Part shown: positions 61,250-64,000 of the stretch, in pieces | Layout of the letters: each line of letters opens with the position of its first letter | Position numbering within the stretch: the first letter of the stretch is position 1 | Source: Phytohabitans suffuscus | Lineage (GTDB): Bacteria; Actinomycetota; Actinomycetes; Mycobacteriales; Micromonosporaceae | DNA: 64,000 bases | NCBI RefSeq assembly: GCF_011764565.1 | Contig: NZ_AP022871.1 | Coordinates: 5,890,320-5,954,319, forward strand | Direction of reading: 5' to 3' | Notes under the pieces: model-generated | Databases searched by the model: none | Told to the model about the DNA's origin: nothing | Seen by the model: the letters and a program-made list of their open reading frames with translations, nothing else | Position numbers and translations under genes: made by a program

Positions 61250-61304
61250 GAGGGTGAGGCCGCGGGAGCAACGGTCCGGAGCACCGCGGACATCGCGGCA
61301 GCTC
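61250..61304 (+). repeat. Family C repeat, copy C4
   Basis: GAGGGTGAGGCCGCGGGAGC ... ACATCGCGGCAGCTC. No gene end is adjacent today. Confidence 0.75.
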
Positions 61305-61674
61305 ACTCAAATCCAGACCCGGGATTGAACGCCGCCGGACCAAACCGGCATGAGCAGGCCCGCAACCCCAACCCCGGAAGGTCTCTGGAGCTTTCGGGGT
61401 TGCGGGTTCGTCCACGGTGACCTCCGCGCTTTCTGCTGGGTTGTCCGCCCGACGCGGCGACTGGGGGATCGGTTTCGGCGGATCGGGAGGTTGAGCGCCG
61501 CCGGCCCACCAATATGGACAGAACCAGAAACCCTGACCTCGAAAGCCCTGTAGCGTCCACGATCCGCTTGGCCATTGGAGAGGTTCGCGGGGCTTTCGGA
61601 GTGGGGATCCGCGTCGGCTCTGTCGGTGCCTGGTTTGTCGGCTAGCCGCAGCGTCCGATGGCCCGGTTTCGGCG

Positions 61675-61722
61675 GATCGTGGTACGGATCCGCCCCCAGG
61701 GGGGCTGTTTCATACCACGATC
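61675..61722 (-). repeat. Family B hairpin repeat, copy B13
   Basis: GATCGTGGTACGGATCCGCC ... TTTCATACCACGATC, reverse orientation like B1, with the same flank CTGGTTTGTCGGCTAGCCG. Confidence 0.78.
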
Positions 61723-62154
61723 CGCCGCGATCGCGCCCCGACGATGGATCCGACCGCCGCCGGGGTCGGAGTTGCGGGTGCCAGGGTGGGGTCGCCGCCG
61801 AAATCGCCTGGTTTGTGCTCGTCGGCGGGTGATCGTGGACGGCGGCCGCCCTATCGGGGGCGGTGCACGTCCTCGATCACGCGGAACCGATCCCTCGGGC
61901 CGTGAAGGCAGGCGGGCAAATCGGCGGAAAGCGGCGGCCCGCACGGACCACCGTGGACAAATCCGGCTGGTTTCTGTCCGGTAGTGGGTCTTCGGAGCTG
62001 GAACGTTCAGGGTTGGATACGAGCCCTGAGCGTTCGCACCCACAGGGGCAACCGACGTCCACGATCGACTGGTCAATGGGGACAAGGCGGACCCTGGCCC
62101 CCGGAAGATCTCCGCGACCACCACGGACGCCGCGCAAACCCTGACCACGGGCCA

Positions 62155-62321
62155 CGCCGGATCGCGCGCGGAGCCGCCAGCATCGCGCCGACGGTCGCGG
62201 TGACGGCGGGGCTCGCCGAGGGTGCGGCGGCGACGAGGGTGGTGGCGGCGGCGACGGCGCCGATGGTGGCGGCGGCCGCGAGGCGAGAGACGGGCGTAGC
62301 CTTCGATGTTTGCGCTAACAT
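62155..62321 (-). pseudogene. Remnant: signal peptide of a lost secreted protein
   Basis: On the minus strand an ATG inside the operator at 62306 opens ...PVSRLAAAATIGAVAAATTLVAAAPSASPA, a good secretion signal (basic start, Ala/Val-rich core, Ala-x-Ala-like end). After about 55 codons the frame runs into repeat DNA (the GATCTCCGCGACCACC block). The gene body is gone. Its operator equals those of the adjacent lacI, so it probably was a secreted enzyme of that regulon. Confidence 0.45.
62306..62321. promoter_or_regulatory. Orphan LacI operator
   Basis: ATGTTTGCGCTAACAT, near-identical to the two sites upstream of lacI, but located beyond the 3' end of lacI, at the head of the lost signal-peptide gene. 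Confidence 0.65.
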
Positions 62322-62330
62322 CGCTGTGCG

Positions 62331-63371
62331 TCAAGCGGCTGGCGCGGGGGCGGTGCTGGCGCGCACCACCAGTCGCGTGGGCACGAGCGTCGTGCCCGGC
62401 TCGGTGATCTCGTGCCGGATCTGCCGGAGGACGGCCCGCACGCAGAGCCGGCCGACCGCGGCGAAGTCCTGGTGGACGGTGGTCAGGGGCGGGATGAACG
62501 AGCCGGCGTCCGGGATGTCGTCGAACCCGACGACGCTCACGTCGTGCGGCACCCGGCGGCCCCGCTCGTGAAACGCGCGGAGCAGGCCGAGCGCCATCTG
62601 GTCGTTGGCCGCGAAGACCGCGGTGCACCCCGGCTCCGCGGCCAGCTCCAGGCCGGCCCGGTAGCCGGACTCGGCGGACCAGTCACCGTGCCGCACCTCG
62701 GGGATCGGGCGGCCGGCCTCGGTGAGGATGGCACGCCACGCGTCTTCGCGGCGCTGGCTGGCGAACGATCCGGCCGGCCCGGTCAGGTGCCAGACCGTGC
62801 GGTGGCCGAGGTCGAGCAGGTGCCGCACGGCCTGCCGGGCGCCGTCGGCCTGGTCGGTGTCGACCACCGTGTAGCGGTCGCCGGCGTCCGAGTCGACCAC
62901 GACGACCTGGGCGCCGGGCGGCAGGACCACGGTCACGGCGTCGAGGAGGTGCACCTCCATGATCACGATGACGCCGTCGACGGCCAGCTCGCCGAGCCGG
63001 GTGAACGCGCCGAGCAGGCCGTCCTGGGTGGGGGAGGCGACCGGGATCAGCGTGATCGCGTACCCCTCTTCGGCGGCGTGGTTGGCGATCGCCTCCACCG
63101 TGCGGCTGTTACCCGTGGTGGCCAGCGTGAAGAGGATGACCCCGATGGTGCGGAACTCGCCCCGCTTGAGCGCCCGGGCCGCGCTGTTGGGCCGGTAGCC
63201 CAGCTGCTTCATCGCGGCCAGCACCTGCTCGCGGGTGGAGCCGACCACGCCCGGGTGGCCGGTGGAGACCCGGGACACGGTCTGGGAGGAGACGCCGGCC
63301 AGCCGCGCGACGTCGGCCATCGAGACGCCTCGCTTCGGCCGCTGGCGCGGCCGGGGTGGCTGCTCCGTCAC
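62331..63371 (-). CDS. LacI-family transcriptional regulator of a sugar ABC locus
   Basis: 346 residues. The helix-turn-helix SMADVARLAGVSSQTVSRVSTGHPGVV is at about residues 16-42, with the hinge YRPNSAARALKRGEFRTIGVI. The sugar-binding domain ends DIPDAGSFIPPLTTVHQDFAAVGRLCVRAVL. I chose the GTG at 63371, eight bases after GGAGG; an upstream ATG at 63449 lies inside an operator and is less likely. Divergent from the sugar permease gene, with two operators between. Confidence 0.9.
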   Translation of the reverse strand: MTEQPPRPRQRPKRGVSMADVARLAGVSSQTVSRVSTGHPGVVGSTREQVLAAMKQLGYRPNSAARALKRGEFRTIGVILFTLATTGNSRTVEAIANHAAEEGYAITLIPVASPTQDGLLGAFTRLGELAVDGVIVIMEVHLLDAVTVVLPPGAQVVVVDSDAGDRYTVVDTDQADGARQAVRHLLDLGHRTVWHLTGPAGSFASQRREDAWRAILTEAGRPIPEVRHGDWSAESGYRAGLELAAEPGCTAVFAANDQMALGLLRAFHERGRRVPHDVSVVGFDDIPDAGSFIPPLTTVHQDFAAVGRLCVRAVLRQIRHEITEPGTTLVPTRLVVRASTAPAPAA

Positions 63372-63433
63372 CGCCAGTGCCTCCGGGGTCGGGGTTGACG
63401 ATAGCTTGACGGCGGTGACAGTATCACTTCGTA

Positions 63434-63449
63434 ATGTTTGCGTAAACAT
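63434..63449. promoter_or_regulatory. LacI operator upstream of lacI
   Basis: ATGTTTGCGTAAACAT, an almost perfect palindrome (TGTTTGCGYAAACA pattern), 62 bases before the lacI start. Confidence 0.75.
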
Positions 63450-63488
63450 ATCCGGCGCGTCACGACCGTGACGCGCTTGTCAACGCTG

Positions 63489-63502
63489 TGTTTGCGCAAA
63501 CA
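63489..63502. promoter_or_regulatory. LacI operator upstream of the sugar permease
   Basis: TGTTTGCGCAAACA, a perfect 14-bp palindrome 25 bases before the permease ATG. Confidence 0.8.
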
Positions 63503-63527
63503 TCGATGCCGGACGTATGGGGTTGGC

Positions 63528-64000
63528 ATGGCGGTGGCGCGGGTCGCTATCAGGCGCGGTGCCGCGCGGCGCAGTTCGCCGCGCGGTGTCACGCGGCGGC
63601 GATCGCTGGTCGGCCTCGGTTTCGTCGGCCCGTTCCTGGCGGTCTTCGCGCTGGTGTTCCTCGCCCCGATCGGGTACGCGATCTACCTGAGCCTCTACCG
63701 CGACCGCCTCGTCGGGGGCAACTCCTTCGTCGGGCTGGACAACTACACGCGGGCGCTGCGGGACGCCGAGTTCTGGTCGGCGCTCGGCCGGGTGACGCTC
63801 TTCCTCGCCGTCCAGGTGCCGATCATGCTGTTCATCGCGCTGCTGGTCGCGCTCGCGATCGACAGCGGCCGGCTGTACGGCAAGAGCTTCTTCCGCGTCA
63901 CGATCTTCATGCCGTACGCGGTGCCCGCCGTGGTGGCGACGCTGATGTGGGGCTTCATGTACGGCACGCGCTTCGGCCTCATCGGCAACATCAACGACGC
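63528..64000 (+). CDS. Sugar ABC transporter permease (cut by right edge)
   Basis: The first 157 residues of a MalF/UgpA-type permease. After a basic N-terminus (RRGAARRSSPRGVTRRRS) the first helix reads LVGLGFVGPFLAVFALVFLAPIGYAIYLSLY, then SFVGLDNYTRALRDAEFWSALGRVTLFLAVQVPIMLFIALLVALAI and FFRVTIFMPYAVPAVVATLMWGFMYG. ATG at 63528. The operator just upstream and the divergent lacI mark it as the first gene of a LacI-controlled sugar importer that continues to the right. Confidence 0.9.
   Translation, partial: MAVARVAIRRGAARRSSPRGVTRRRSLVGLGFVGPFLAVFALVFLAPIGYAIYLSLYRDRLVGGNSFVGLDNYTRALRDAEFWSALGRVTLFLAVQVPIMLFIALLVALAIDSGRLYGKSFFRVTIFMPYAVPAVVATLMWGFMYGTRFGLIGNIND

Larger units (their letters stand above)
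59938..62330. other. Longest non-coding region, mosaic of repeats
   Basis: About 2.4 kb. In order: a B half-element (60120), long repeat L3 with the 231-bp insertion and B11/B12, repeat C4 (61250), B13 (61675), a degraded B14 (61831-61878), another right half-element (about 62010-62066), the block GATCTCCGCGACCACCACGG (62107) and the remnant of a signal-peptide gene (62155-62321). No intact gene, tRNA or rRNA seen. Confidence 0.65.

Noticed and set aside
25651..62330. CRISPR array in the repeat-rich gaps
   Set aside because: Repeats are dispersed, in both orientations, with irregular spacing and no cas genes; spacing is not array-like.
1..64000. tRNA or rRNA genes
   Set aside because: No cloverleaf with GGTTCGAATCC-type T arm and no rRNA core sequence was noticed by eye.

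Overview
The window is chromosomal DNA from a high-GC, spore- or mycelium-forming type actinobacterium. The genes have G/C-rich third codon positions and many GTG starts and ATGA overlaps. A Streptomyces-type mce (mammalian cell entry) locus, DUF2252 and F420-linked gene remnants, secreted ricin-lectin and LamG enzymes, and IS701/IS1634-type transposases all fit. The general look suggests Micromonosporaceae, but that is an impression and not a tested assignment.

Layout. 0-8 kb: the end of an unknown gene, then a LacI-controlled carbohydrate locus (Tat-exported beta-propeller glycosidase, divergent lacI, FAD oxidoreductase, and a lipoprotein/two-permease sugar ABC importer). 8-15 kb: transketolase, a small repeat protein, a NarL-type two-component system and an MMPL exporter. 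15-20.7 kb: streptogrisin-like protease with ricin lectin, a divergent GH2-LamG glycosidase, DUF2252. 22-25.7 kb: secreted lysozyme-like protein and an SPFH / NAD-kinase-like pair. 26.6-28.4 kb: an IS1634-type element inserted exactly at a neighbour's stop codon. 29-33 kb: AAA ATPase, then a copper-linked operon (DUF305 lipoprotein plus a copper amine oxidase divided over two genes). 33-35.6 kb: APC permease and IclR regulator. 36.7-40 kb: SigD-like sigma factor, RsdA-like anti-sigma factor and a membrane protein. 40-51 kb: a complete mce locus (ATPase, two YrbE permeases, MceA-F, two Mce-associated proteins). 51-58.2 kb: a decaying zone with an IS701-type element and at least four broken genes (SDR, alpha/beta hydrolase, pectinesterase, F420 reductase). 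58-60 kb: SDR reductase and divergent TetR. 62.3-64 kb: a second LacI-controlled sugar ABC locus running off the right edge.

The most unusual property is the intergenic DNA. At least three families of short repeats, plus a roughly 540-bp composite non-coding repeat, fill almost every long gap. Two families (A and C) lie next to the 3' ends of genes in a constant orientation relative to the gene; in two cases the C element supplies the TGA stop codon. Family B is a 46-48 bp hairpin bounded by GATCGTGG...CCACGATC, with at least fourteen copies. One long composite copy carries a 231-bp MITE-like insertion flanked by 15-bp direct repeats. No protein-coding gene explains these elements.

Several genes are broken by single-base losses (yrbEA, mceB, the amine oxidase, the IS701 transposase, the pectinesterase). 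Two of these are four-G runs where five would restore the frame, so assembly error must be separated from true decay. All identities were judged by eye from the sequence; no database search was run.
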